Source: Pirellulales bacterium (GTDB taxonomy: Bacteria > Planctomycetota > Planctomycetia > Pirellulales > JAEUIK01). Taken from it: DNA of 64,000 nt. Positions 1 to 8,181 of this stretch are shown piece by piece. Below the pieces are notes generated by a model. It was not told the origin of the DNA and did not search any database. It saw only the letters and a program-made list of their open reading frames with translations. The DNA lies in assembly GCA_019694435.1 (NCBI GenBank), contig JAIBBZ010000009.1, positions 111,475-175,474 on the forward strand. Reading direction: 5' to 3'. How positions within the stretch are numbered: the first letter of the stretch is position 1; each line of letters opens with the position of its first letter. Made by a program: the position numbers and the translations under genes.

Positions 1-243
1 GATGGGCTTGTGCTCTCTGCTGAAAATGAACGCCAGTCGTTCGTCGATGCCAATGCCTCAGGAACTGCCAGGTGCCCCAAACGAGTGGGGGTGAAACAAG
101 CCATCGTATCGGCACTTCAGGCGGGTGAGAACACTTCCCTCGAATACGTACTCCGTGATTTTTCGGTTGGGAAGAAATGTTTTCTGTCCCAGTTTGCCCA
201 ACCCAATTGGTTTGCGGAAACCCTAGGGTTTGAAAGCTGTTAG
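1..243 (+). CDS. Possible C-terminal fragment or short hypothetical protein
   Basis: The frame is open from the left edge of the window to a TAG at 241-243. If it begins inside the window, the first candidate start is a GTG at position 10, which would give 77 residues. The peptide has two cysteines and no motif I recognise. Its base composition is less GC-rich than the genes that follow and no ribosome binding site stands out. It may be the end of a gene lying further left, a decayed remnant, or non-coding. Confidence 0.25.
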   Translation, partial: DGLVLSAENERQSFVDANASGTARCPKRVGVKQAIVSALQAGENTSLEYVLRDFSVGKKCFLSQFAQPNWFAETLGFESC

Positions 244-315
244 AGCAAATGGTTCGGGTTGGCGGTCGCCTTGCATGGGGTAGCTCGCTTGCACGGCCAG
301 GGGTGGGTGCTAGCA

Positions 316-344
316 TTGAATAGTGTTCAAAAGTTCAGTATTTT
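316..344 (+). promoter_or_regulatory. Candidate sigma70-type promoter and operator of the imuA-imuB-dnaE2 cassette
   Basis: TTGAAT at 316-321 and TATTTT at 339-344 are 17 bases apart, as in a housekeeping promoter. A perfect dyad TTGAA-N5-TTCAA (316-330) overlaps the -35 element, and GTTC occurs twice with a 4-base gap (325-328 and 333-336). The expected transcription start is only a few bases before the ATG at 355, so the message may be nearly leaderless. Cassettes of this type are LexA-controlled in other bacteria; that this dyad is the LexA box here is inference. Confidence 0.45.
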
Positions 345-354
345 GCCAGGCGTC

Positions 355-1131
355 ATGAGTTCCATCTCGGCTGCCGATTCTCGCCGTCAAACTGTCGAGC
401 GCCTGGCCGAGCAGGTCCGGTGCTTCGAGAGCCCGCGCATCGACCCGGCCGGCATCGTACGGACGGGCTGTACGGCGCTCGATCGCCTGCTGCCGCAGAG
501 AGGGTTTCGCCGTGGTGCGTTGATCGAGTGGATCGCCGCCGTACAGGGGGGAGTCGCCACCACCTTGGCCCTGGTCGCGGCTCGCGAGGCCTGTGGCGCC
601 GCCGGGCATTGGGCCGTGATCGATCCGGCCGAGACTTTTTATCCACCGGCCGCTCAGGCCTGGGGGCTGCCTTTGGATCGCCTGGTCCTGGTGCGGCCGG
701 GCCGTGCGGACGAGGCCCGTTGGGCAACCGATCAGGCCCTGCGCTGCCCGGGGCTGGCTGCCGTCGTGGCCTGGCCCGAGACGCTCGATCCCCACACGTT
801 TCGACGCTGGCAGTTGGCCGCCGAGCAAAGCGGAGCGATCGGTTTGTTGCTGCGTCCACCGCCGGCGCGCCGCGAACCGACGTGGGCCGATCTGCGGTTC
901 GGGGTCGAACCGCGTCCGAGCGGCGCGGGGTGTCCCCGGGTTCGCGTCGAAGTCTGGCATGCCCGCGGTCCGGGGCGCGGCCGCAGTCTGGAGCTGCTGA
1001 TCGATCATGAAACGCACCACCTGTCTGCCTGTGGCCCCGAGTCCTCCCTTGCCGGCGGCGCTGCGTGTGGCGTGCCTGTGGTTCCCCGCGTGGCCGCTCC
1101 AGCGCCGGCGTGCCGCGTCGCAGGAGGTTGA
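355..1131 (+). CDS. imuA: ImuA-type RecA-like SOS mutagenesis protein
   Basis: A 258-residue protein of the RecA/SulA-like ImuA group, the accessory factor of the ImuA-ImuB-DnaE2 translesion mutasome. The region around residues 60-75 sits where RecA-family proteins have a P-loop, but the GKT signature is absent, as is usual for ImuA. I chose the ATG at 355 over an upstream in-frame start at 259 because a good promoter lies at 316-344, between the two. The 3' end overlaps imuB by 125 bases, which suggests coupled translation. The last 40 residues are rich in Ala, Gly and Pro and look unconstrained, as expected of a sequence read over the start of the next gene. Identification rests on position before imuB and dnaE2 as much as on sequence. 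Confidence 0.8.
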   Translation: MSSISAADSRRQTVERLAEQVRCFESPRIDPAGIVRTGCTALDRLLPQRGFRRGALIEWIAAVQGGVATTLALVAAREACGAAGHWAVIDPAETFYPPAAQAWGLPLDRLVLVRPGRADEARWATDQALRCPGLAAVVAWPETLDPHTFRRWQLAAEQSGAIGLLLRPPPARREPTWADLRFGVEPRPSGAGCPRVRVEVWHARGPGRGRSLELLIDHETHHLSACGPESSLAGGAACGVPVVPRVAAPAPACRVAGG

Positions 1132-2602
1132 GCGGGCGCGGCCGCTGATCTTGTCGCGCGCCGATGCTCGGCGCGGGCTGGTCATCGTCGCGGCCAGCGA
1201 AGAACTGGTCGCGCGCGGCGTGCATCCCGGCCTGCCGCTGGCCGAGGCGCAGGCCCTGTTGGCCCACGATGCCCGCGGTCTGGCGCCGATCGTCGAAGAA
1301 CACGATCGGTTGGCCGATCGCCAGGCGCTCGTAGCGCTGGCCCAAGCGTGTCATGTCTTCAGTCCTCAAGTGGCCGTGGCCGACGATCGCGACGATGCGA
1401 TCTGGCTGGAACTCACCGGCCTGGCCGGCTTGTGGGGTGGCGAAGAGCCGTGGCTGAGCCAGTTGGCCGCGCACCTGGCGCCGGCGGGCTGGGTTTATAC
1501 CGTGGCCATTGCCGACTCGTTCGCCGCGGCCTGGGCGCTGGCCCGGTTCGCCGCGCAGCCAGGCACACCGCAAATCATCGCGCCAGGAACCACGGCCGAG
1601 GCGGTGGCCAGTTTGCCGATCGAGGCGCTGCAATTGAACGACAACACCTGGCAGACGCTGGCCCGGTTGGGGTTGCGCGAAGTGGGACAATTGATCGACT
1701 TGCCGCGCGGCTCGCTCGCCGCGCACGTGGCCGCGCAGGTTCCTCGCCGGCTCGACGATTTGCAAGGTCGCGCGGCCGAGGTGCTCGAAGGTGTGGCGCC
1801 CGCCACGCGTCACGAAGCCGCCGCGGCCTGGGAGTTGCCCCTGGAAGATCTCGAAATCCTGCTGCGCGAACTGGAGCGGTTGTTGGCCCGCGTGGCCGAG
1901 CAACTGGCCGCGCGCCATCGGGGAGCCACGCAGGTCCGCGTTGCCTTGGGCTGTGCCCCGGCCGAGCCGGTCGTGATCGACCTGCACTTGTTTCGCCCCA
2001 GCCTCGACGTGCGGCACTGGCTGGAGCTGGCCCGGTTGCAGCTCGACCGGCGGCGGCCAGGCTCGGGCGTGCTGTCGGCGCACGTCGAGGCCCGTCGCAT
2101 CGCGCCACGCGAGCAGCGGCAGCTCGAGTTGTTTTCCACCGGCACGCGCGACGCCGCTCCGCGGCAACTCGACGAACTGCTGGGCCGTTTGATCAGCCGC
2201 CTGGGATATCGGGCCGTGTCGCGCGTCGAGTTGCTGCCCGAGGCTCAGCCCGAGCGTGCCTATCGCACACGCTCGGTGGTGGCGCCCGTGTCGCGCGGCG
2301 GCCGGCGCCGGCGCGCCGCGACCGCGTCGTGGCCTTTGCGCCCGGCGACCCTGCTGCCGCTGGCCCGACGGCCGTTGGCGGTGCGTTGTTCGCCGCGGGG
2401 CGCGTTGCAGGCTTTTCGCTGGCAGGGTCGCGAATTGCCCGTCGCGCACTGCTGGGGGCCCGAGTGCATCGAGACCGGCTGGTGGCGCGGGCGTTTTGTC
2501 CGCCGCGACTATTACCGCGTCGAGCTCGACGACGGCCGCCGGGCCTGGCTGTTTCGCCGTTCGGCCGATGGCGGTTGGTTTTTGCACGGTTGGTTCGATT
2601 GA
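1007..2602 (+). CDS. imuB: ImuB, catalytically dead Y-family polymerase-like protein
   Basis: A 531-residue Y-family polymerase homologue that acts as the hub of the mutasome, linking DnaE2 to the sliding clamp. The N-terminal strand reads ACLWFPAWPLQR where active Y-family polymerases carry metal-binding aspartates, so the polymerase site is lost, as known for ImuB. A helix-hairpin-like stretch with LPIEALQL and LGLREVGQLIDLP follows near residues 200-235. Around residue 370 is QLELF, matching the QLxLF clamp-binding consensus. The C-terminal 80 residues, with WWRGRFVRRDYYRVEL, look like the DUF6504 tail found on ImuB proteins. It starts inside imuA and is followed 36 bases later by dnaE2. 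Confidence 0.9.
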   Translation: MKRTTCLPVAPSPPLPAALRVACLWFPAWPLQRRRAASQEVERARPLILSRADARRGLVIVAASEELVARGVHPGLPLAEAQALLAHDARGLAPIVEEHDRLADRQALVALAQACHVFSPQVAVADDRDDAIWLELTGLAGLWGGEEPWLSQLAAHLAPAGWVYTVAIADSFAAAWALARFAAQPGTPQIIAPGTTAEAVASLPIEALQLNDNTWQTLARLGLREVGQLIDLPRGSLAAHVAAQVPRRLDDLQGRAAEVLEGVAPATRHEAAAAWELPLEDLEILLRELERLLARVAEQLAARHRGATQVRVALGCAPAEPVVIDLHLFRPSLDVRHWLELARLQLDRRRPGSGVLSAHVEARRIAPREQRQLELFSTGTRDAAPRQLDELLGRLISRLGYRAVSRVELLPEAQPERAYRTRSVVAPVSRGGRRRRAATASWPLRPATLLPLARRPLAVRCSPRGALQAFRWQGRELPVAHCWGPECIETGWWRGRFVRRDYYRVELDDGRRAWLFRRSADGGWFLHGWFD

Positions 2603-2638
2603 GCCGCGCCGCCGGCGCAGGGAGGGCCATCGCGGCGC

Positions 2639-5600
2639 GTGCAGGCGAGGAACAATCCCGTGGATGGTTATGCCGAATTGCACTGCAAGTCGAACTTTTC
2701 GTTTCTCGAAGGCGCCGCGCATCCGGCCGAACTCGTCGAGCGCGCGGCCGAATTGGGCTATCAGGCGCTGGCGATCACCGATCGTCACAGCGTGGCCGGT
2801 GTGGTGCGTGCGCACACGGCCGCCAAGCAGGTCGGCTTGCCGCTGTTGATCGGGGCCGAGATCGCGCCGGTCGATGCCTCGCCGGTCGTGCTGCTGGCCA
2901 TGAATCGTCGCGGTTATGGGCGACTGTGCCGTTTGTTGACTCTCGGCCGGCGGCGCGCCGAAAAGGGCCAGTGCCAGCTGTTGTTCGCCGACGTCGCCGC
3001 GCACGCCGACGATCTGCTGGCCTGCGCGCCCTTGGTCGAACGCGACGCGGAACCCGCTTCGGCCGATCTCGCCGAGCGCGCCGCATCGGGCAGCGCCCGC
3101 TTGCGCAGCCTGCCTGCCGATCGTGGCGACTTGGCGAGCGCCGCCTGGCAAGGCGGCGAAAAACTCGTTCACCCGTCCTCGTTGCACGGCTATCGCGAGG
3201 TGTTTGGCGATCGCTTGTATGCCCTGGCCGAGCTACACCAAGGCCCCGACGACGAGGCCCGGCTGGCCCAGATGCTGCGCCTGGCCGAGGCGGCGCGGCT
3301 CCGGGTCGTGGCGGCGGGCGACGTGCATTTTCACACTCCCCAGCGGCAGCCGTTGTGCGACGTGTTGCACGCCGTGCGCCACGGCTGCACCGTGGCCGAG
3401 GCCGGGCGGCGGCTGTTTCCCAACGCCCAGCGCCACCTCAAGCCGCTCGCCGCGCTGCGCGCACTCTTTGCCGCCGCGCCGGAGCTGGTGGCCCGTACCG
3501 TCGAGGTGGCCGCCCGCTGCCGTTTTTCGCTCGACGAGCTGCGCTACGAGTATCCCGAGGAGCTGGTCCCGACCGGCCGGACGCCGGCGGCGCACCTGGA
3601 GCAGCTCACCTGGGAGGGCGCCCGCCAGCGCTGGCCCGAGGGCGTGCCCGAGCGGGTCCGCCAATTGCTTGTGCACGAGCTGCGGTTGATCGCCGAGCTG
3701 AACTACGAGGCCTATTTTCTCACCATCTGGGACCTGGTGCGTTTTGCGCGTGGGCGCGACATCCTGTGCCAGGGCCGCGGCTCGGCGGCCAACTCGGCCG
3801 TGTGCTATTGCCTGGGCATCACGTCGGTCGATCCCGATCGGATGGACGTGCTGTTCGAGCGGTTCATCAGCCGCGAGCGCAACGAGCCGCCCGATATTGA
3901 CGTCGACTTCGAGCACGAGCGCCGCGAAGAGGTGCTGCAGTATCTCTATGAAAAGTACGGCCGCGAGCGGGCCGGCATGACGGCCGAGGTGATCACCTAC
4001 TGTGTCCGCTCGGCCGTGCGCGACGTGGGCAAGGCGCTCGGCCTGTCGCTCGATCGGCTCGACGTCCTGGCCCGGCATCTCGACGGCCATCGCCACGATC
4101 CCGAGCTGCCGCGGCGCCTGCAAATGGCCGGGCTCGATCCGCAGTCGACCGTCGCCCGGCAACTGTTGGCGCTGGTCGACGAGCTGGCCGGTTTTCCCCG
4201 GCACCTGTCCCAGCACGTCGGGGGCATGGTGCTCACGCAGGGGCCGTTGTGCGAGCTGGTGCCGATCGAGAACGCGGCCATGGAAGGACGCACCGTGATC
4301 CAGTGGAACAAGGACGATCTCGACGAGCTGGGCATCTTGAAGGTCGATTGCCTGGCGCTGGGCATGCTCACGGCCCTGCGCAAATGTTTTGCCCTGGTCG
4401 AGCGGCACGCCGGTCGCCGGCTGTCGCTGGCCGAATTGCCCGAGGGCGATCAGCGCGTTTACGACATGATCTGCCGGGCCGACACGGTCGGCGTGTTTCA
4501 GATCGAAAGCCGGGCCCAGATGAGCATGCTCCCCCGGCTGCGCCCGCGGTGTTTTTACGACCTGGTAATCGAGGTGGCCATCGTTCGCCCGGGGCCGATT
4601 CAGGGCAACATGGTGCATCCGTATCTGCGCCGCCGCGCGGGCGAAGAGGCCGTGAGCTATCCGAGCGACGCCCTGCGGCAGGTGCTTGAAAAAACGCTCG
4701 GCGTGCCCCTGTTCCAGGAGCAGGCCATGCGGCTGGCCGTCGTCGCGGCGGGGTTCACGCCCGGCGAGGCCGATCAGTTGCGCCGCGCGATGGCCGCCTG
4801 GCGCCGGCCCGGCTTGATCGAACAGTTTCAGCGGCGGCTGATCGACGGGATGCGGGCCAACGGACTGACGCAGGAATTTGCCGAGGTCGTGTTCCGGCAG
4901 ATTCGCGGCTTCGGCGAATACGGCTTTCCCGAGTCGCACGCCACGAGCTTTGCCTTGCTCGTTTATGCCTCAGCGTGGTTGAAGCATTACTACCCGGCCG
5001 CCTTTGCCGCGGCGGTGATCAACAGCCAGCCGATGGGTTTTTATGCGCCGGCCCAACTGGTGCGCGATGCCCGTGCCCATGGCGTCGAGGTCCGGCCGGT
5101 CGACGTCACGGCCAGCGATTGGGACTGCACGCTCGAGCCGGGAGCTGTCGATCAAGAGCCGGCCGATCGGGCGTCGACCGACGATGCCCACGAAGGCCAG
5201 CGCGCCGCTTCGCCGTGGGCCCTGCGGTTGGGGCTGCGGCTCGTGGCGGGACTTTCCGAAAAGCAGGCTCGCGCGATCGAGACGGCCCGGCGACGGCAGG
5301 CCTTTGCGTCGCTCGACGACCTGGTGCGCCGCGCGCGGCTGCCGCGGCCGGCGCTCGAGCGCTTGGCCGAGGCCGACGCTTTGCGCGCGCTGGCCGGCGA
5401 CCGCAGACAGGCCCTGTGGCGCGCGCTGGGACAGGCCAAAAAAACCGGCACGATGCCGCTCTTGGACGAGTTGCCCGACGACGAGGGGCCCGACGTCGTG
5501 CTCCCCGGACTTTCGCCGCCGGCCGAGGTAGCGGCCGACTATCGCACGGTCGGGCTGTCGCTACGCTCGCACCCGTTGTCGTTCTACCGCCGCGAGCTCG

Positions 5601-5932
5601 ACCGTCTGTACGTGCTGCCGGCCGAACGGCTGGCGACCTGGCCGACCGACCGGCCGGTAAGTGTGGCGGGCCTGGTGCTCGTGCGGCAGCATCCGTCGAC
5701 CGCCAAGGGCATCATCTTCATCACGCTCGAAGACGAGACGGGCGTGGCGAACCTGGTGATTCATCCGAGCACGTGGCAGCGCCACTACCGCGCCGGCCGC
5801 ACGGCGACGGTGATGCTGGCCCAGGGGCGCCTCGAACGCCGCGACGAGGTGATTCACGTAATCGTGTCGAAGCTCGAAGACCTGACCCGAAAACTACCGG
5901 GCATTCCGAGCCAATCGCGAGATTTTCGGTGA
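2639..5932 (+). CDS. dnaE2: Error-prone DNA polymerase III alpha subunit DnaE2 (ImuC)
   Basis: A 1097-residue C-family polymerase that performs lesion bypass together with ImuA and ImuB in the cytoplasm. An N-terminal PHP domain begins with AELHCKSNFSFLEGAAHP. The palm carries QGRGSAANSAVCYCLGIT and PPDIDVDFEHERRE near residue 420, which holds the two catalytic aspartates. GFGEYGFPESHATSFALL lies near residue 760. An OB-fold region near residue 1010 (VSVAGLVLVRQHPSTAKG) closes the protein. The length fits DnaE2 (about 1050-1100) and is shorter than replicative DnaE. Start is a GTG at 2639 with GGAGGG at 2621-2626; an in-frame GTG at 2660 would also place the start just before the PHP motif. 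It is the last gene of the cassette and is convergent with the next gene. Confidence 0.95.
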   Translation: MQARNNPVDGYAELHCKSNFSFLEGAAHPAELVERAAELGYQALAITDRHSVAGVVRAHTAAKQVGLPLLIGAEIAPVDASPVVLLAMNRRGYGRLCRLLTLGRRRAEKGQCQLLFADVAAHADDLLACAPLVERDAEPASADLAERAASGSARLRSLPADRGDLASAAWQGGEKLVHPSSLHGYREVFGDRLYALAELHQGPDDEARLAQMLRLAEAARLRVVAAGDVHFHTPQRQPLCDVLHAVRHGCTVAEAGRRLFPNAQRHLKPLAALRALFAAAPELVARTVEVAARCRFSLDELRYEYPEELVPTGRTPAAHLEQLTWEGARQRWPEGVPERVRQLLVHELRLIAELNYEAYFLTIWDLVRFARGRDILCQGRGSAANSAVCYCLGITSVDPDRMDVLFERFISRERNEPPDIDVDFEHERREEVLQYLYEKYGRERAGMTAEVITYCVRSAVRDVGKALGLSLDRLDVLARHLDGHRHDPELPRRLQMAGLDPQSTVARQLLALVDELAGFPRHLSQHVGGMVLTQGPLCELVPIENAAMEGRTVIQWNKDDLDELGILKVDCLALGMLTALRKCFALVERHAGRRLSLAELPEGDQRVYDMICRADTVGVFQIESRAQMSMLPRLRPRCFYDLVIEVAIVRPGPIQGNMVHPYLRRRAGEEAVSYPSDALRQVLEKTLGVPLFQEQAMRLAVVAAGFTPGEADQLRRAMAAWRRPGLIEQFQRRLIDGMRANGLTQEFAEVVFRQIRGFGEYGFPESHATSFALLVYASAWLKHYYPAAFAAAVINSQPMGFYAPAQLVRDARAHGVEVRPVDVTASDWDCTLEPGAVDQEPADRASTDDAHEGQRAASPWALRLGLRLVAGLSEKQARAIETARRRQAFASLDDLVRRARLPRPALERLAEADALRALAGDRRQALWRALGQAKKTGTMPLLDELPDDEGPDVVLPGLSPPAEVAADYRTVGLSLRSHPLSFYRRELDRLYVLPAERLATWPTDRPVSVAGLVLVRQHPSTAKGIIFITLEDETGVANLVIHPSTWQRHYRAGRTATVMLAQGRLERRDEVIHVIVSKLEDLTRKLPGIPSQSRDFR

Positions 5933-6055
5933 GGACCGAGTGAACCTGGGTCTCGGATCGGGCAGCCTGGAAGCGGCCGTCTGTGCGCTCAGGACACGCC
6001 CTCCTGAGCATGCACAATGGTAGCCGGTGTCTGTCACGCCGCCGAGCGATCCAAA

Positions 6056-6541
6056 TCATCGGGCCAACGGTGCCAGCTTTTCGTCGGTAGCCGACCCAGT
6101 AGCCGGCTCCGGTGCATGCGCTGGTTCGGCTTGTTGTTGCGCAACTCGTGGCCGCTGGAGAGAGGCCGACATTTCCCGCCGGATTTCCTGTATTTGTGTC
6201 TGGATTTGCTTCAGTTCATCAACTTCGGTTTGCGGAGACTGCGTTTGATAAATCGTAAGAAGCAATACGCCAATACCGGCCCAGAATGCGGCGGCCAAGC
6301 CCTGTCCGTGCTTCAAGTCCTCTTTGTGCGCCGGGTTACCGTCGAGCCACGGGTAAAGGTAGGAATACTCAACAATAAACCAAATCGGTGGGCCGAATGT
6401 CCACACGATCGCATTTAGCATGCGCCAGAACTCACTAGTCGGAGACCCATAGGCTTTAAAGGCTCCAATGATGGCGATGAGTAGGCCGCCGCTGGAGACC
6501 AAGGTGCGGATGCGCCACAAATTCCGCTCTTTACCTGACAT
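6056..6541 (-). CDS. Small membrane protein of unknown function
   Basis: A 161-residue protein I cannot assign to a family. Hydrophobic stretches near residues 14-30 (LVSSGGLLIAIIGAF), 42-60 and 87-103 (GLAAAFWAGIGVLLLTIY) suggest three membrane segments. A charged, Gln/Glu-rich segment likely to form a short coiled coil follows (VDELKQIQTQIQEIRREM), and then an Ala/Pro-rich tail. I placed the start at the ATG at 6541, preceded by AGGGAG, rather than the earlier in-frame start at 6610. It stands alone, tail to tail with dnaE2. Base composition is lower in GC than its neighbours, so a horizontally acquired or fast-evolving gene is possible. Confidence 0.65.
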   Translation of the reverse strand: MSGKERNLWRIRTLVSSGGLLIAIIGAFKAYGSPTSEFWRMLNAIVWTFGPPIWFIVEYSYLYPWLDGNPAHKEDLKHGQGLAAAFWAGIGVLLLTIYQTQSPQTEVDELKQIQTQIQEIRREMSASLQRPRVAQQQAEPAHAPEPATGSATDEKLAPLAR

Positions 6542-7129
6542 TGTTATTGCATGCTCCCTAGTTCCGGCCCGAACTTGTTTATAGGATAACCAACGTAACA
6601 CCTGTAGCATACAAGGATGTCAGCCCATCTGCAGGCGGCCGAACCTCGGAAGTCGCAATTTGCGCCTATATCAGTTTCTCGCTGAGTGACAGGCTGTTTC
6701 CGCCTGACGCGCATCGCCTTGTCGAGCGAGAACGTCAGCGGGGCTGCGAAGGCCGCATTCTCCTCGTTTTTGGGGTGAAAACCATCGTGGTGCGTACGTC
6801 CTCGTGGCCGATAGGTAGACCTGTATCGCATCCGGCCAACATTGCGACTCACGCAAGTTGTAACGTCGAAGTTCCTTGATTTCGATGGAGTGAAGTCGCG
6901 GTGCTCATTGCTTAAGGACGAACCGTCCTAGGCTGAATGTGCCAGGACAAGAAGGCCGCAGCAAACACGACTATCCGATTCTGCTTCGCAAGTTGTGCAA
7001 AACAGGGTGAATCTCTGGCGGTCTTGCGCGGAGCAAAATGCCCTGCAACTCACAACGAAATACGAGCAGCGCGACACGAGTGCCAGCTCGTCAACGTTCT
7101 CTGCTGCATGACCATCCGCCCGTCGCCGC
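6542..7129. other. Gene-poor region without a supported gene
   Basis: About 590 bases with lower GC than the surroundings. Short open frames exist on both strands (for example 6671-6856 minus and 6937-7173 plus), but none has a ribosome binding site, a plausible domain, or strand-biased composition. I see no tRNA, no long inverted repeat and no transposase fragment. It may hold decayed sequence. Confidence 0.5.
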
Positions 7130-8020
7130 TCAATCGAGCCGGATCGTCCCGAGCACTGCCAGGTGGTCGGTGATTTGGGGGCCGGCGAGGTCGAGGATCG
7201 TCGATTCGGCCCGCACGTCGCCGAACGTCAGGAGGTAGTCGATCCGCTTGTTTGGCTGCTGGTCGTTGCGAGTCGTCGTGGTGAGTGCGCCGGGCCGCTG
7301 CTGATAGGTGTCGCGGGCGCCGTCGAGCTGTTTGAAAATCACCTCGTAGGCCGCCGCGTCGGTCGAGCGGATGTTGAAGTCGCCGGCCAGGACGGCCATC
7401 TCGTCCCGCCGGTCGCCGACGAATTTACGGATGAACTCGCGGCATTCGCGGAGCTGATCGGGCTGGACCGACGGATCGCGCTTGCCGCCCGCCTGCAGGT
7501 GCGTCGTGAACACCGCCACGCTGCGGCCGTGCTTCGTCAGCCGGACGCCGACGATCCCTTTGCGAGCCAGCTTGTCGGCGCCGATCCCGCGGGTGAATTC
7601 CTGGTAGGCGAAATCCTCGAGCGGCAGTTGACTGAACACCATCAACCCCGAGGCCTGCATCACGGCCACGCCGGCGCCGAGGTCCGGCGCGTGCTTGACG
7701 TGAGGATACTTTGCGGCCAGGTCCTGGATCAGCCGATCGCGTGCCTTGACCGACCAGATCTCCTGCAACAGCACGACGTCGGGATCGTCCTCGAGCTCGA
7801 TCAGGGCCTGCGCCAACCTTGCCGCCCGCTCGGTTTCGTCGGCCAGAATCTCCTGCTTCTTCTCCTTGAGCTTCTCGGGATAGAGCGCGAGGACCTGCTG
7901 CGGAAAAATGCCGGCGTTGTTGGACAGGACCCTGAGGCTGTTGTCGGCCGTCGACGGCTCGTCGGCCCATGCGCTGCTCGCAACAACCAACACCATCCCG
8001 GCCGCCAACAACACTCGCAT
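7130..8020 (-). CDS. Exported endonuclease/exonuclease/phosphatase-fold enzyme, sphingomyelinase C-like
   Basis: A 296-residue secreted metal-dependent phosphodiesterase. A signal peptide ends after SSAWA (residue 19). The catalytic residues of the bacterial neutral sphingomyelinase branch are all present: Glu87 in LLQEIW, His174 in TTHLQA, Asp214 and Asn216 in GDFNI, and Asp285-His286 in ITDH. Beyond the shared fold, SVKARDRLIQDLAAKYP and IGADKLARKGIVGVRL closely follow the corresponding segments of Bacillus-type sphingomyelinase C as I remember them. The substrate is therefore likely a phospholipid or sphingophospholipid head group, but this is inference. The start at 8020 is set by GAGGAG about 10 bases upstream and by the signal peptide. 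It is third of three co-directional exported hydrolases. Confidence 0.8.
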   Translation of the reverse strand: MRVLLAAGMVLVVASSAWADEPSTADNSLRVLSNNAGIFPQQVLALYPEKLKEKKQEILADETERAARLAQALIELEDDPDVVLLQEIWSVKARDRLIQDLAAKYPHVKHAPDLGAGVAVMQASGLMVFSQLPLEDFAYQEFTRGIGADKLARKGIVGVRLTKHGRSVAVFTTHLQAGGKRDPSVQPDQLRECREFIRKFVGDRRDEMAVLAGDFNIRSTDAAAYEVIFKQLDGARDTYQQRPGALTTTTRNDQQPNKRIDYLLTFGDVRAESTILDLAGPQITDHLAVLGTIRLD

Positions 8021-8181
8021 GACGTCAAACTCCTCTCCGCAAAGTCGCGATGATCTCTGTCGCGACGGACTCCGTCGCACGCGAATGCCGCCCGGAGGCA
8101 CTGCGACCGCCATGCAATACGTCGTCATTTTGGGATTGCGTCCCTGCAATCTAGCAGCCCCTTGAATTCTTCAACGGGATG

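Noticed and set aside
353..3187. 944-residue open frame on the minus strand opposite imuA, imuB and dnaE2
   Set aside because: Gln/Arg/Pro-rich translation with no domain; a by-product of high third-position GC in the real genes.
1348..3900. 850-residue open frame on the plus strand across imuB and dnaE2
   Set aside because: Arg/Ala-only composition, out of frame with two clearly conserved proteins.
6544..6856. Two overlapping minus-strand frames upstream of the small membrane protein
   Set aside because: No ribosome binding site, no domain, Cys/Trp/Arg-rich random composition.
6937..7238. Two short plus-strand frames before the phosphodiesterase gene
   Set aside because: They run into the 3' end of a real gene on the other strand and show no protein features.
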